Counted from the first letter of the stretch, positions 47,858 to 57,327 are shown. The stretch is 64,000 nucleotides of DNA from Hyphomicrobiaceae bacterium (GCA_020638065.1 JACKJG010000007.1:124001-188000), one strand, 5' to 3'. Notes: generated by a model not told the origin, from the letters alone. Made by a program: numbers and translations.

Positions 47858-48507
47858 GCGATTTCAGGCTCACCCCCGGCACAAGGCTGGTGATCGCCAC
47901 GCACAACCAGGGCAAGCTCAGCGAGTTCAAGGAATTGTTCGCGCCGTTTGATCTCGATCTGGTTTCCGCTGGGAAACTGGGCCTGCCCGAGCCGGAAGAA
48001 ACCGGAACGACATTTTCGGAGAATGCGCGGATCAAGGCCCACGCCGCCGCCAGCGCCTCGGGCCTCATATCGCTCTCGGACGATTCAGGTCTTTGCGTCG
48101 ACGCACTTGACGGTCAGCCGGGCGTTTACACGGCTGACTGGGCCGGGGTGCCGCGCGATTTCGGCCGCGCCATGCAAAGAGTCGAGGATCTGTTGCAGCA
48201 ACAGGGTGCCACCGAACCCGGCAAACGCACCGCGCAGTTTCGCGCCACGCTTTGCCTGGCCCTGCCTCCCGTTGACGGCGGTGGCATCCGGGACATTATC
48301 TTCGAAGGTGAGGCGCGGGGCACGCTGGTCTGGCCGCCGCGCGGAACGCTCGGGTTTGGCTATGACCCGGTCTTCTTGCCCGATGGATATGACATCACTT
48401 TTGGGGAAATGTCTTCTGAGGTGAAACATTCCTGGAGCCCGCAAAAAACCGGGCTGTCGCATCGCGCCCGCGCCTTCGCCAAACTGGTCGAGGCCTGTTG
48501 TGTCTGA
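47854..48507 (+). CDS. rdgB: XTP/dITP diphosphatase (RdgB/HAM1)
   Basis: The 217-residue enzyme has LVIATHNQGKLSEFKEL (about 12-28), ETGTTFSENARIKAHAAA, LSDDSGLCVDALDGQPGVYTADWAG with the catalytic Asp (about 70-94) and the closing GFGYDPVFLPDGYD and KTGLSHRARAFAKL. It removes non-canonical purine nucleotides such as dITP and XTP from the pool. Start ATG at 47854 inside the rph stop. The hemW start overlaps its 3' end by eight bases. Confidence 0.97.
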   Translation: MSDFRLTPGTRLVIATHNQGKLSEFKELFAPFDLDLVSAGKLGLPEPEETGTTFSENARIKAHAAASASGLISLSDDSGLCVDALDGQPGVYTADWAGVPRDFGRAMQRVEDLLQQQGATEPGKRTAQFRATLCLALPPVDGGGIRDIIFEGEARGTLVWPPRGTLGFGYDPVFLPDGYDITFGEMSSEVKHSWSPQKTGLSHRARAFAKLVEACCV

Positions 48508-49669
48508 CTCGCCGTCCGATCGCTCCAACGGGCTGTTCGGCATTTATGTGCATTGGCCGTTCTGCGCCGCCAAATGCCCCTATTGCGATTTCAATTCGCA
48601 TGTGCGGCAGGGTGGCATCGACGAAGTCTATTTCCTTGACGCTTATCTTAAGGAACTGGCGCATTTCGCGGCGCTGACCCCGGACAAGAATGTGCAATCG
48701 ATCTTTTTCGGCGGCGGCACGCCCTCGCTGATGGACCCGAAAACCGCCGAGGCCATTCTCGATGCGATAGCCGGGCATTGGACGATTGATGCCAATGCGG
48801 AGATCACGCTTGAGGCCAACCCGACCAGCGTTGAGGCTGAGCGCTTTCGCGGCTATCGGCAGGCGGGGGTCAATCGTGTGTCACTCGGTGTGCAATCGCT
48901 GCGCGAGGAACCTCTGAAGCGCCTCGGGCGCCTGCACTCGGTCAGCGAAGCCAAGCTTGCGGTCGGGATCGCGCAATCGATCTTCGAGCGGATGAGCTTC
49001 GATCTCATCTATGCGCGGCCCGAGCAAAGCCTCGGCGATTGGAAAGGCGAGTTGCAGGAAGCCATCGGCATGGGCAGCGAACATTTGTCGCTCTACCAGC
49101 TGACCATCGAACAGGGCACGCGCTATTTCGATCTCTTCAATCAGGGCAAGCTGAACATGCCCGATGCCGATCTCAGCGCCGATCTCTATCAACTCACTCA
49201 GGACCTGACCGAAGCGGCGGGGCTGCCGGCCTATGAGATATCCAACCACGCGCGGCCGGGCGAGGAGAGCCGGCATAATCTGCTTTACTGGCGCTATGGA
49301 GAATATGTCGGCATCGGCGCAGGCGCGCATGGCCGGTTGTTGATCGACAATGTTCGGCATGCCACGGCCACCGAAAAGCTCCCTGAGAATTGGGCGGAAC
49401 TGGTGGGGGCGAACGGGTCCGGTCTTGTCACCGACGATCGTCTGACCTGGGAAGAGGAAAGCGACGAATATCTGGTGATGGGCCTGCGGCTGCGCGAGGG
49501 CATCGACCCGAAACGCTATGCGCAATTATCGGGCCGCGAGCTTCAGCAAAAGCAGATCGATGAGTTGCGGGCGCTCGGCTTCGTCGAATATCTCAAAAAC
49601 GGCAATATCCGGGTCACGCCCGCCGGCTGGCCGGTGCTCGATGCCGTGGTGGCCGATCTGGCCATGTAG
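48500..49669 (+). CDS. hemW: Heme chaperone HemW (radical SAM)
   Basis: The 389-residue protein starts at a GTG at 48500 and has FGIYVHWPFCAAKCPYCDFNSHV, containing the radical-SAM CxxxCxxC motif at about residues 21-28. It then has FFGGGTPSLMDP, TLEANPTSVEAERF, RVSLGVQSL and the C-terminal HemN_C domain with GIGAGAHG (about 270). HemW-like proteins bind heme and may deliver it to respiratory enzymes; they lack coproporphyrinogen oxidase activity in tested cases. It is the last gene of the rph-rdgB-hemW operon. Confidence 0.96.
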   Translation: MSDSPSDRSNGLFGIYVHWPFCAAKCPYCDFNSHVRQGGIDEVYFLDAYLKELAHFAALTPDKNVQSIFFGGGTPSLMDPKTAEAILDAIAGHWTIDANAEITLEANPTSVEAERFRGYRQAGVNRVSLGVQSLREEPLKRLGRLHSVSEAKLAVGIAQSIFERMSFDLIYARPEQSLGDWKGELQEAIGMGSEHLSLYQLTIEQGTRYFDLFNQGKLNMPDADLSADLYQLTQDLTEAAGLPAYEISNHARPGEESRHNLLYWRYGEYVGIGAGAHGRLLIDNVRHATATEKLPENWAELVGANGSGLVTDDRLTWEEESDEYLVMGLRLREGIDPKRYAQLSGRELQQKQIDELRALGFVEYLKNGNIRVTPAGWPVLDAVVADLAM

Positions 49670-49675
49670 GCGTGA

Positions 49676-50572
49676 CTATTCAGCGGTCTCGATCGGCCGT
49701 CTCGGCTTACGGGGTGCGAGGATGGCAATCGCCACCCCGCCAAACAGAACCAGCAGCATGCCGAAAAGGCTGAGCGTGGTCGGCAGGTGCCCGAACACCA
49801 GAAGTCCCAATCCGCCGGCCCAGACCAGATGCATGTAATTGGCCGGAGCGATGATCGAGGCCGGCGCAAAACGGTAGGACGAGGTGAAGAAAAAATGGCC
49901 CAGCGACATGAGCAGGCCAAGCGCCAGCATCATCAGAAAATCGTGAGGCGTGACGCTGAGACCGCTGAGATCGCCCACACCGAGCACAACGAAAATCAGC
50001 GCCCCGACCCAGGCCGAATGAAACAATAGCGCCGCCGTCGATTCGGTCGGCGACAGGACCCGGCTCAGCAAATGGTAGGTGACGGCGAAGCCGACATTGA
50101 CCAGGGCCATCACAACGCCGAACGGATCGAGCCCCGCGCCAGGACGAACGATCAGAAGCACGCCGGCAAAGGCGGCGATGGCCCAGAGCCATTGGCCGGC
50201 GACGACACGCTCCCCGAGCAGGGGCACCGCGATCGCCATGATCAGGATCGGCGCCAGATAGATAATGGCAACGGTTTCGCCCACCGGCATGAAGCGCAGC
50301 GCAAGGCCCAAAGTCAGCGAGGCCGCGGCCAGGCTGACGGAACGCACAAAAACCAGCAGCGTCCGATTTGTGCGGATTAGTCCGCGCCCCATCCGGGGCA
50401 GGAAAAACGCCGCCACCAGCAACACGTTGAGCACGTAGCGCACCGCCATCACGACGCTGACCGGATAGATTTCTGTGAGGTATTTGGTCACCACATCGGC
50501 GCTGGCGAACGACAGCGTCGCCAGCATGACCAGCGCAATCCCGGCAATGGGACGGTCCTGTTCTGCGGCCAC
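49676..50572 (-). CDS. DMT-family transporter (two EamA repeats)
   Basis: The 298-residue membrane protein has ten hydrophobic helices in two EamA repeats (about 10-145 and 155-285). The first begins IAGIALVMLATLSFASADVVTKYL and ends with PLLGERVVAGQWLWAIAAFAGVLLIVRPG; the second has SIIAPANYMHLVWAGGLGLLVFGHLPTTLSLFGMLLV. It belongs to the drug/metabolite exporter group; the substrate is unknown. It converges on hemW and its start shares a base with the stop of the LpoA-like gene, so the two are coupled. Confidence 0.92.
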   Translation of the reverse strand: MAAEQDRPIAGIALVMLATLSFASADVVTKYLTEIYPVSVVMAVRYVLNVLLVAAFFLPRMGRGLIRTNRTLLVFVRSVSLAAASLTLGLALRFMPVGETVAIIYLAPILIMAIAVPLLGERVVAGQWLWAIAAFAGVLLIVRPGAGLDPFGVVMALVNVGFAVTYHLLSRVLSPTESTAALLFHSAWVGALIFVVLGVGDLSGLSVTPHDFLMMLALGLLMSLGHFFFTSSYRFAPASIIAPANYMHLVWAGGLGLLVFGHLPTTLSLFGMLLVLFGGVAIAILAPRKPRRPIETAE

Positions 50573-51774
50573 TAGGGGATCTTCGCGCCGTCGATCTGCT
50601 GGGCGCCGCCGACCACGATCTGCTTGATCGCCAACGCATATTGCGAGCGGCCATTGGTTAGAAGCCGGAAGACGCCGTCGCGGCCATTGAAGCCGGAGGG
50701 ACGGGTCAGTTGCGCCTGATCGTAACGCGGCTGGCTTTGCGACAGGGCCGGCGAATTGGCCAAAAGTACCGCCGTGTAGGCCAGAGTGGCAAACGCATGC
50801 GGGGCTGCGCCGAACCGGCTTTCATATTCGGGCCGCAGCGCCTGATAGCCGGCACTGTCGAGGGCGGGATAAATGGCGCCGACCATGGCGCTCGATTGCG
50901 GAATGGTCAGATCGCCATCCCAATCGAGCGAGCCGACAAGCAGAAGATTTGATCTGTCGATCTGGGCTTCGTCGAGCAGTGCGCCAAAACTCGGGGCGGT
51001 CGCCCGGTCGGGAATGAAAAGGGTGTCGATGGCCCCCTGTTGCAGGAAGGGCGTCAACTGCGCCACCGCATTGCGGGCCTCGTCTTCGGACGAAAAACGG
51101 AAGACGGACTGGATCGTCATGTTCAGTTCGGAGGCGGCCTGACGCAGCGCCCCTTCCTGAATCTGACCATAAGCCGAGTTCGGAACGATCGCGGCGACCG
51201 AGCGCTTGCCCTGTTCCTGGGCATAGGCGAGCGAGCGTTTGACTTCGACTTCGGGCAAAACGTTGAGCAGATAGACGCCGGGCGCCGCAGCGCCGGAATT
51301 GTTGGAAAAGCCGATCAGGGGCACGCCGGCAGCCCGGGCCACACCGCCGGCGGCGCGCACCGATTCGGCCTTGAGCGGGCCGAGAATAAGACTGGAGCCT
51401 TCGCTGACCGCCTCGCTGGCTTTCTGCGCGGCAATCGTCGAATTGGAGCCCGTATCCTTGATGACCAGCGTGATATTGTCGGCAATTGTGGCATTGTTCT
51501 GGATGTAATCCATGGCGAGGGTCGCGGCATTGGCCATCGATGTTCCGACGGTTGCGACATCACCCGTCAGCGGCAACAACAGCGCCACGCGCACCGGGCC
51601 GGTGCCAAGCGACTGGCCGGCCGCGGTGGGCAGGGTATTGGGGTCAACCTGCTGCGGCGGCTGTGTCCCGCCGAACTGGAACGGATTTCCAAGATCGGGG
51701 AAGGAGAAATTGGAGCAGGCCGCCAGCGTCATCGCAGCCGCGACCGCACCCATGCGCAACAAGGTTTTAACCAT
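50572..51774 (-). CDS. LpoA/YraM-like periplasmic-binding-fold lipoprotein
   Basis: The 400-residue protein from the ATG at 51774 has a lipoprotein signal (MVKTLLRMGAVAAAMTLAAC with the lipobox LAAC at about 17-20), a proline-rich segment and a type-I binding-protein fold: VRVALLLPLTGDVATVGTSMANAATLAMD (about 56-84), DTGSNSTIAAQKASEAV, LIGFSNNSG and VGSLDWDGDL. This is the YraM/penicillin-binding-protein-activator group, shorter than E. coli LpoA because the N-terminal helical domain is missing. It would sit in the outer membrane, possibly stimulating peptidoglycan synthases. Its frame reaches 51825. It is divergent from rsmI. Confidence 0.9.
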   Translation of the reverse strand: MVKTLLRMGAVAAAMTLAACSNFSFPDLGNPFQFGGTQPPQQVDPNTLPTAAGQSLGTGPVRVALLLPLTGDVATVGTSMANAATLAMDYIQNNATIADNITLVIKDTGSNSTIAAQKASEAVSEGSSLILGPLKAESVRAAGGVARAAGVPLIGFSNNSGAAAPGVYLLNVLPEVEVKRSLAYAQEQGKRSVAAIVPNSAYGQIQEGALRQAASELNMTIQSVFRFSSEDEARNAVAQLTPFLQQGAIDTLFIPDRATAPSFGALLDEAQIDRSNLLLVGSLDWDGDLTIPQSSAMVGAIYPALDSAGYQALRPEYESRFGAAPHAFATLAYTAVLLANSPALSQSQPRYDQAQLTRPSGFNGRDGVFRLLTNGRSQYALAIKQIVVGGAQQIDGAKIP

Positions 51775-51970
51775 GCCGCCCCGGCGCAATGCCGTTGCGC
51801 CGCCCAAAAGCCTCGACCCCATCATACTACTCCGCTACTGCCGCCGCGCGCGTCCGGCCGGGGACAAACGCACCCCCGAACACGGTTTCAAGAATAACGC
51901 CCACATATACAAACGCAATGCACCCGTCTAAACAAAGGGCCAACGCGGTTAAGGCGGGGAAGTGTCGCGC

Positions 51971-52873
51971 ATGGCCGAAACCATGCCAACAATCACGGAC
52001 GGCGAAGGACGGTTCGCCCTTTTCGGCGAAACGTTCGCCGCGCCCAAACCGGCGCCCGGGCTTTACCTTGTCGCCACCCCCATTGGCAATCTCGGAGACA
52101 TGAGTGTGCGCGGGTTGCAGGTTCTGGCCGCGGCCGACCTCGTTCTTTGCGAGGACACCCGCACCAGCGCCAGACTGCTCGACCATTTCGGCATCAGAAC
52201 GCGGCGAACCGCGCTTCACGAACACAATGAACGCGAACGCGCGCCGCATGTGGTTGAAGAAATCGCAGCAGGCAAGGTGCTGGCGCTGATCTCCGATGCG
52301 GGCACCCCGCTCCTATCCGATCCCGGATTTCCACTGGTCAAGGCGGTGCGCCAAGCGGGTCTCGACGTGTTCGCGATTCCGGGCGCGTCGGCGCTTCTGG
52401 CGGGGCTTTCCATTTCCGGCCTGCCGACCGACCGGTTTACCTTTGTGGGGTTCCTGCCACCGAAAACGGCGGCCCGAAAAACCGAGCTCGAAAAGCTGAC
52501 GGATCGCAGCGAAACGCTGGTCTTTTACGAATCTCCCCGGCGGCTGGCGCCGGCGCTGGCCGATATGGCCGAGATTTTGGGTCCTTACAGATCGGCGGTT
52601 GTGGCGCTGGAACTGACCAAGCGGTTCGAACGGAGTTTTGCGGCGTCCCTCGCGGAACTGGCTGAAAAAATGGCGTCTGAAGAACAAAAGGGAGAAGCCG
52701 TCATTCTGGTCGGTGGCGCCGGCGCGGTCCCGATTGCCGCAACGGACTGGCGCGAGACGTTGATGGCGCTGCTGCAGACCCAGTCTCTGAAGGACGCGGT
52801 CGACGAGGTCTCCAAAAGCTTCGGGGTCAAACGGCGGGACGTTTACAATGAAGCCCTCGCCCTCAAAAAGTGA
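51971..52873 (+). CDS. rsmI: 16S rRNA (cytidine(1402)-2'-O)-methyltransferase
   Basis: The 300-residue enzyme has GLYLVATPIGNLGDMSVRGLQVL (about 33-55), DLVLCEDTRTSARLL, VLALISDAGTPLLSDPGFPLV (about 100-120) and the fold region VFYESPRRL of the tetrapyrrole-methylase type. It methylates C1402 in the decoding centre. I take the ATG at 51971; a GTG at 51962 is possible. yraN starts 26 bases before its stop. It is divergent from the LpoA-like gene. Confidence 0.97.
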   Translation: MAETMPTITDGEGRFALFGETFAAPKPAPGLYLVATPIGNLGDMSVRGLQVLAAADLVLCEDTRTSARLLDHFGIRTRRTALHEHNERERAPHVVEEIAAGKVLALISDAGTPLLSDPGFPLVKAVRQAGLDVFAIPGASALLAGLSISGLPTDRFTFVGFLPPKTAARKTELEKLTDRSETLVFYESPRRLAPALADMAEILGPYRSAVVALELTKRFERSFAASLAELAEKMASEEQKGEAVILVGGAGAVPIAATDWRETLMALLQTQSLKDAVDEVSKSFGVKRRDVYNEALALKK

Positions 52874-53228
52874 GCGGCGCCAGGCTGCCGAACGGGTGGG
52901 CCGCCAGGGCGAGCGGATCGCCGAATGGCAACTTCGTCTCAAAGGCTACCGGATTGTTGAACGCCGGTTCAAATCGCCTGTAGGCGAGATCGATCTTATT
53001 GTCCGTCGTGGCAACCTTCTCGTCTTCGTCGAGGTCAAGACCCGCAAAAGCATGGCCGAGAAGGCCCAAGCGCTCGAAGCGGTGGCTGAGCGCCGCATCA
53101 TTGCCGCTGCCAATGCCTTTCTGACCCATCACGAAGAGCTGATGGCATGCGACATGCGCTTCGACGTGATTTTTGTTGCACCCGGACAATGGCCGGACCA
53201 TATCAGGGACGCTTTCCGCCCAGACTGA
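52848..53228 (+). CDS. yraN: YraN-family (UPF0102) endonuclease-like protein
   Basis: The 126-residue protein has the restriction-endonuclease-like pattern GRQGERIAEWQLRLKGYRIVERRF, then GEIDLIVRRGNLLVFVEVKTRKS at about 46-68 (Asp and ExK catalytic residues) and ERRIIAAANAFL. A nuclease role has long been suggested for the family but is not established. It overlaps the rsmI stop by 26 bases, so it is coupled to it, and gshB follows 21 bases later. Confidence 0.95.
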   Translation: MKPSPSKSERRQAAERVGRQGERIAEWQLRLKGYRIVERRFKSPVGEIDLIVRRGNLLVFVEVKTRKSMAEKAQALEAVAERRIIAAANAFLTHHEELMACDMRFDVIFVAPGQWPDHIRDAFRPD

Positions 53229-53249
53229 TTTCCCCAAGGACTTTGAACG

Positions 53250-54197
53250 ATGAAGAAGCTTCGCGTCGCCGTGCAGATGGACCCGATCGAATGGATCGAA
53301 CCGAAGGGCGATTCAACCTTTGCAATGATGCTGGAGGCCCAGACGCGCGGACATGAGATTGCTTATTACACGCCCGCGACCCTCGGCATGGAAGGCGGCA
53401 CGGTTCGCGCATCGGTGGCGCCGGTTGAGGTTTTCGACAAGCCAAAAGGCGAGCATTTCAAGGCCGGAAATGCCGTAATGACCGACCTTCAGACGTTCGA
53501 TGTGGTCCTGCTGCGTCAGGACCCGCCGTTCGACATGCATTACATCACGACGACGCACCTGCTCGAGCGCATCCACCCCAAAACGCTGGTCGTCAATGAT
53601 CCGGGCCATGTACGCAACGCGCCGGAAAAAATCCTCGTCACCGAATTTCCAGATCTTATGCCCCCAACCCTGATCACCCGCGACCGGGCACAAATCCGGG
53701 CCTTTCGCGAAGAGCACGGCAACATCATCATCAAGCCTTTGTTCGGCAATGGCGGGGCCGGGGTATTCTTCCTGCGCGAGGGCGACCAGAACCTTGTGTC
53801 TCTGATCGAATTGTTCGAGCAGAGTTTCCGCGAACCTTTCATGATCCAGAAGTACCTGCCAGATGTGCGCAAGGGTGACAAGCGCATCATCATCATCGAT
53901 GGAGAGGCGGTGGCGGGGCTCAACCGCATCCCTTCTGAAGGTGAAGCGCGCTCCAACATGCATGTGGGCGGACGGCCTGAACTCAGCGAATTGACGGACC
54001 GCGAGAAGAAGATCTGCGCGGCGATCGCCCCGGCGCTCAAGGCGCGCGATTTCATCTTTGTCGGCATCGACGTGATCGGCGACTACATCACCGAGATCAA
54101 CGTCACTTCACCCACCGGCATTCGCGAGATCAAGCGCTTCGGTGGGCCGGACATCGCGCCGATGATCTGGGACGCCATCGAAAAGCGGCGGGACTGA
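53250..54197 (+). CDS. gshB: Glutathione synthetase
   Basis: The 315-residue ATP-grasp enzyme begins KLRVAVQMDPIEWIEPKGDSTFAMMLEAQ. It has DVVLLRQDPPFDMHYITTTH (about 88-107), NDPGHVRNAPEKI, IKPLFGNGGAGVFF (glycine-rich ATP loop, about 162-175), GDKRIIIIDGEAV and VGIDVIGDYITEINVTSPTGIREI (about 271-294). It makes glutathione from gamma-glutamylcysteine and glycine. Glutathione supports the persulfide dioxygenase elsewhere in this window. It shares one base with the next start. Confidence 0.98.
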   Translation: MKKLRVAVQMDPIEWIEPKGDSTFAMMLEAQTRGHEIAYYTPATLGMEGGTVRASVAPVEVFDKPKGEHFKAGNAVMTDLQTFDVVLLRQDPPFDMHYITTTHLLERIHPKTLVVNDPGHVRNAPEKILVTEFPDLMPPTLITRDRAQIRAFREEHGNIIIKPLFGNGGAGVFFLREGDQNLVSLIELFEQSFREPFMIQKYLPDVRKGDKRIIIIDGEAVAGLNRIPSEGEARSNMHVGGRPELSELTDREKKICAAIAPALKARDFIFVGIDVIGDYITEINVTSPTGIREIKRFGGPDIAPMIWDAIEKRRD

Positions 54198-54577
54198 TGG
54201 AATGGGGCGTTGCCATCGCCGTCATCCTCGCTGGTGCTCTGGCAATCGGACAGATTTATCGTGACCCGGCTTATACGCCGGAAATCCGCAAAAGGTCGTT
54301 GCGGGCGTTGCTGCTTTTCACCGCCTACATTCTTGCCGGTGCCGTCTTTCTGATCGCATTGCCGCTCGAACGATTGACCGTGACGGGATTGGCGTTTCTG
54401 CTTCCCGCCATTCTTGCCTGGGTCGGGCTGGGCGGACTCTGGATTTTGCGAACCACACCGAGCAAACGCCCGCCGCCGGACTGGGTGCTGCGATCATGGA
54501 CCTGGCTCGACTGGGGGCTGATCGGGCTGTTCGGCATTGGCTGTCTCGGAACCGTTTTGACGCTTTACACCGCCTAG
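54197..54577 (+). CDS. Small integral membrane protein, unknown
   Basis: The 126-residue protein has four hydrophobic segments (about 4-20, 38-55, 62-85 and 100-124) with a basic first loop (YRDPAYTPEIRKRSLR) and a second one (RTTPSKRPPPDW). No family is recognised. Its ATG overlaps the last base of the gshB stop (TGATG), so translation is coupled, suggesting a role in the same conditions as gshB or simply positional pairing. It is followed by the MarC gene 77 bases later. Confidence 0.78.
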   Translation: MEWGVAIAVILAGALAIGQIYRDPAYTPEIRKRSLRALLLFTAYILAGAVFLIALPLERLTVTGLAFLLPAILAWVGLGGLWILRTTPSKRPPPDWVLRSWTWLDWGLIGLFGIGCLGTVLTLYTA

Positions 54578-54654
54578 CCCGAAAGGATCAAAGCTTGCCT
54601 TCCTGCGGCACCTGTGGCAGGCCACGGCGTGCGTTGGGATAGGTCCGGGTTCTG

Positions 54655-55299
54655 GTGAGCAATACGTTTCTTGTAGCGCTGGCGACGTTTTTCGCGACGG
54701 TCGGAGTGGCCGACATCGCGTTCATCTTTGCCGGTCTGACGCGCGACAATAGCTCCCACGAACGTTTCGTGTTCGCGACCCGCGGCGTGATCATCGCGAC
54801 GATCATTCTGCTGTTTTTCGGGCTGTTGGGCAGCCGGGTGCTCGACCTCTTCGGGATCACCATTCCGGCGCTAAGAACGGCCGGCGGCATTCTGCTGATG
54901 CTGATCGCCATCGACATGGTCTTTGCCCGCCACCATTCGGGCGGCACCGCGACGACCGACGAAGAGGATCAGGAAAGCAAGAAGCGCCACGACATTTCGG
55001 TCTTTCCGCTGGCCTTGCCGCTGCTGGCGGGTCCGGGCACCATTTCCGCAGTCATTCTTCTGACCGCCAGTACGAAAGACGATTTCGACTATTGGATGGT
55101 GCTCTTGGCGCTGGTCCTCATTCTGGCCCTGTCGTGGGTCACTCTCCTGCTCGCCATTCCCATTCAGCGCTTTCTGGGGCGCACCGGCCTGGCGGTGGTT
55201 TCCCGCGTTGTCGGCATCCTTCTGGCGGCCCTTGCCGTGCAGTTCGTCTTTGACGGGCTGATGACCTCCGGACTTCTGGGAACCGTCGCCAAACCTTGA
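54655..55299 (+). CDS. MarC-family (UPF0056) membrane protein
   Basis: The 214-residue protein has six hydrophobic helices. FLVALATFFATVGVADIAFIFAGL at the start, LRTAGGILLMLIAIDMVFARH at about 72-92 and VFPLALPLLAGPGTISAVILL at about 117-137 are family signatures of MarC/UPF0056 proteins. Despite the name they are not drug resistance proteins; the function is unknown. The start is a GTG at 54655 with no strong ribosome-binding site, so it is less certain. It is the last gene before the cyclopropane synthase. Confidence 0.9.
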   Translation: MSNTFLVALATFFATVGVADIAFIFAGLTRDNSSHERFVFATRGVIIATIILLFFGLLGSRVLDLFGITIPALRTAGGILLMLIAIDMVFARHHSGGTATTDEEDQESKKRHDISVFPLALPLLAGPGTISAVILLTASTKDDFDYWMVLLALVLILALSWVTLLLAIPIQRFLGRTGLAVVSRVVGILLAALAVQFVFDGLMTSGLLGTVAKP

Positions 55300-55373
55300 C
55301 GCGTGGCATTGTCCTTGGTTTACAAGGCGTTCAGCAGGTGAAAACGGGCAGAGTTCAGGCAAGGTCGCGAGAC

Positions 55374-56492
55374 ATGGCCTCATCCGAACAATTCATCAGA
55401 TCCATTCTTGAGAAGGCCGGGATCGAAGTTGGCGGTTCCCGCCCCTGGGATATCCTGATCCACAACGACGCCTTTTATGGCCGGGTGATCAGCCAGGGCA
55501 CGCTGGGGTTCGGCGAAGCCTATATGCAGGGCTGGTGGGACTGCCCCAATGTCGATCAGCTCATTTTCCGGCTGTTGCAGGTGGATGTGCTCGAGCTGAT
55601 GCCGAAGGCGCGGGACATTGCCCTTTGGGTCTCGCTTGCGCGGGCCTTCCTGTTCAACCGGCAACGCAGCCGGGCTTTCGAGGTGGGCGAGAAACATTAC
55701 GATATCGGCAACGATCTCTATTCACGCATGCTCGACAAGCGGCTGATCTATTCGTGCGGCTATTGGAAGGATGCCGAAACGCTCGATCAGGCGCAGGAGG
55801 CCAAGCTCGATCTGATCTGCCGCAAGATCGGGCTCGAACAGGGCATGCGAGTGCTCGATATCGGTTCGGGCTGGGGCGGTTTCCTGAAATTCGCCGCCGA
55901 GCGCTACGGGATTGAGGGGGTCGGGATCACGGTCTCCAGAGAGCAGCGTCAATATGCGGAAGATTCGACGCAGGGGCTGAAGCTCGACTTCCGGCTCGAA
56001 GATTATCACGACACGCAAGGGTCCTTCGATCGCATCGTTTCGGTCGGTATGTTCGAACATGTCGGCTACAAGAATTATCGCGGCTATTTCGAAAAGGCCG
56101 CCCAGTTGCTGAGCGATCGGGGCCTGTCTCTGTTGCACACGATCGGTGGCAATGAATCGGTCACCCACGGCGACCCTTGGGCGGAGAAATACATTTTCCC
56201 TAATGGCATGTTGCCCTCGATGCGCCAGATCGCCGAGGGGGTCGAACATCTGTTCGTGGTCGAGGACTGGCACAATTTCGGGGCCGACTATGATAAAACG
56301 CTGATGGCCTGGCATGCCAATTTCGAGGCGGCCTGGCCGGATATCAGCCAGACCTATGACGAGGTCTTTCACCGGATGTGGCGCTATTACCTTCTGTCAT
56401 TCGCCGGCGTGTTCCGGGCGCGGCGCGCCCAGCTCTGGCAGGTGGTTCTGAGCAAGGACGGCATTCCGGGCGGATATCAAACCATCCGCTAG
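55374..56492 (+). CDS. cfa: Cyclopropane-fatty-acyl-phospholipid synthase
   Basis: The 372-residue enzyme has an N-terminal lipid-binding domain (about 1-115) and a SAM methyltransferase domain with VLDIGSGWGGFLKFAAERYG at about 160-179, GVGITVSREQRQYA, SVGMFEHVGYKNY with the catalytic Glu and the closing WRYYLLSFAGVFRARRAQLWQ. It adds a methylene from SAM across unsaturated bonds of membrane phospholipids. The ATG at 55374 begins the recognised protein; the frame is open upstream to 55296. It is alone, convergent with the lysozyme gene. Confidence 0.97.
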   Translation: MASSEQFIRSILEKAGIEVGGSRPWDILIHNDAFYGRVISQGTLGFGEAYMQGWWDCPNVDQLIFRLLQVDVLELMPKARDIALWVSLARAFLFNRQRSRAFEVGEKHYDIGNDLYSRMLDKRLIYSCGYWKDAETLDQAQEAKLDLICRKIGLEQGMRVLDIGSGWGGFLKFAAERYGIEGVGITVSREQRQYAEDSTQGLKLDFRLEDYHDTQGSFDRIVSVGMFEHVGYKNYRGYFEKAAQLLSDRGLSLLHTIGGNESVTHGDPWAEKYIFPNGMLPSMRQIAEGVEHLFVVEDWHNFGADYDKTLMAWHANFEAAWPDISQTYDEVFHRMWRYYLLSFAGVFRARRAQLWQVVLSKDGIPGGYQTIR

Positions 56493-56499
56493 CTTGCCG

Positions 56500-57327
56500 C
56501 TACTTCAGCGATGCGCACCGTCCGGTCGGACCGAGTACCGGCAGATCGCGGGGGTCACAGCCGGTCAGGATGAAGTGCACCCATTCTTCTTCGCTGCCGT
56601 AAAAGGCGTTGCGGTCGACCTCGCCGCGAATGCCCGGCATCACGCCGGTCTGGGTATATTGCCAGAAGGTCCAGGGCTCGTTGCGATATCTGAGGTGCGG
56701 CTCGGCGGCGACCGAGCGCAACCACATCGTATTGGGCAGGTTGCGGCCGGCCAGCACGTCCTTGTGGAAGGTCATGTCGGTGTAGATGATCGGCAGTTTG
56801 CCGCTATGCGCTTCCATGCGGGCCAGCATGGTCTGAACCATCTCGAAAGCGGTATCCGGATCCGGATGCGTGCGGCAGGATTGGGAATGATTGTTCCATT
56901 CCAGATCGAGCACCGGCGGCAGCGAGAACGGATCGTTGGGCACGTTGGCCACGAACCAGTCGGCCTGTTCATCGGCATCGCGGCACCAGGTCATGAAGTG
57001 ATAGGCACCCGGCGCAACTCCAGCATTGCGCGCCCGCTGCCAATTGGCGCGGAACATGGGGTCGACATAGTCACCCCCCTCGGTCGCCTTGATGAAGACG
57101 AAATGCGTGCCGGCGGCGCGGGCCGCATTGAAGTCGATATCGCCCTGATAGCGCGCCACATCGATGCCCTGGATCGGCAGGTTGTGGGCACGGAAAACCC
57201 CGGGATGCGGATCATTGTCGCCGCGAATGATGCCGGCGGAAAAACAGCCGGCCTGGGCAGACACCAGACCAATGGCAAGGACGGATTTGACTACAGAGCG
57301 CACAAGGGTGCGGACCGGAACGGGCAT
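56500..57327 (-). CDS. GH25-type lysozyme-like lipoprotein
   Basis: The 275-residue protein starts with a signal sequence (VVKSVLAIGLVSAQAGC, the Cys at about 28 a possible lipidation site). The GH25 domain follows: IQGIDVARYQGDIDFNAARAAGTHFVFIKATEG with the catalytic Asp (about 52-84, named by position), DPMFRANWQRARNAGVAPGAYHF, PPVLDLEWNN (catalytic Glu/Asp) and the closing WTFWQYTQTG. GH25 enzymes hydrolyse peptidoglycan between MurNAc and GlcNAc. It is downstream of the sulfotransferase gene. Confidence 0.92.
   Translation of the reverse strand: MPVPVRTLVRSVVKSVLAIGLVSAQAGCFSAGIIRGDNDPHPGVFRAHNLPIQGIDVARYQGDIDFNAARAAGTHFVFIKATEGGDYVDPMFRANWQRARNAGVAPGAYHFMTWCRDADEQADWFVANVPNDPFSLPPVLDLEWNNHSQSCRTHPDPDTAFEMVQTMLARMEAHSGKLPIIYTDMTFHKDVLAGRNLPNTMWLRSVAAEPHLRYRNEPWTFWQYTQTGVMPGIRGEVDRNAFYGSEEEWVHFILTGCDPRDLPVLGPTGRCASLK

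Noticed and set aside
47011..48507. Long + strand frame spanning the upstream part of rdgB
   Set aside because: Only the last 217 codons are rdgB; the upstream part runs out of frame through rph, which is clearly real.
52960..52990. GTTCAAATC resembling a tRNA T-arm
   Set aside because: It lies within yraN coding sequence and no acceptor or anticodon arm surrounds it; no tRNA is supported anywhere in the window.
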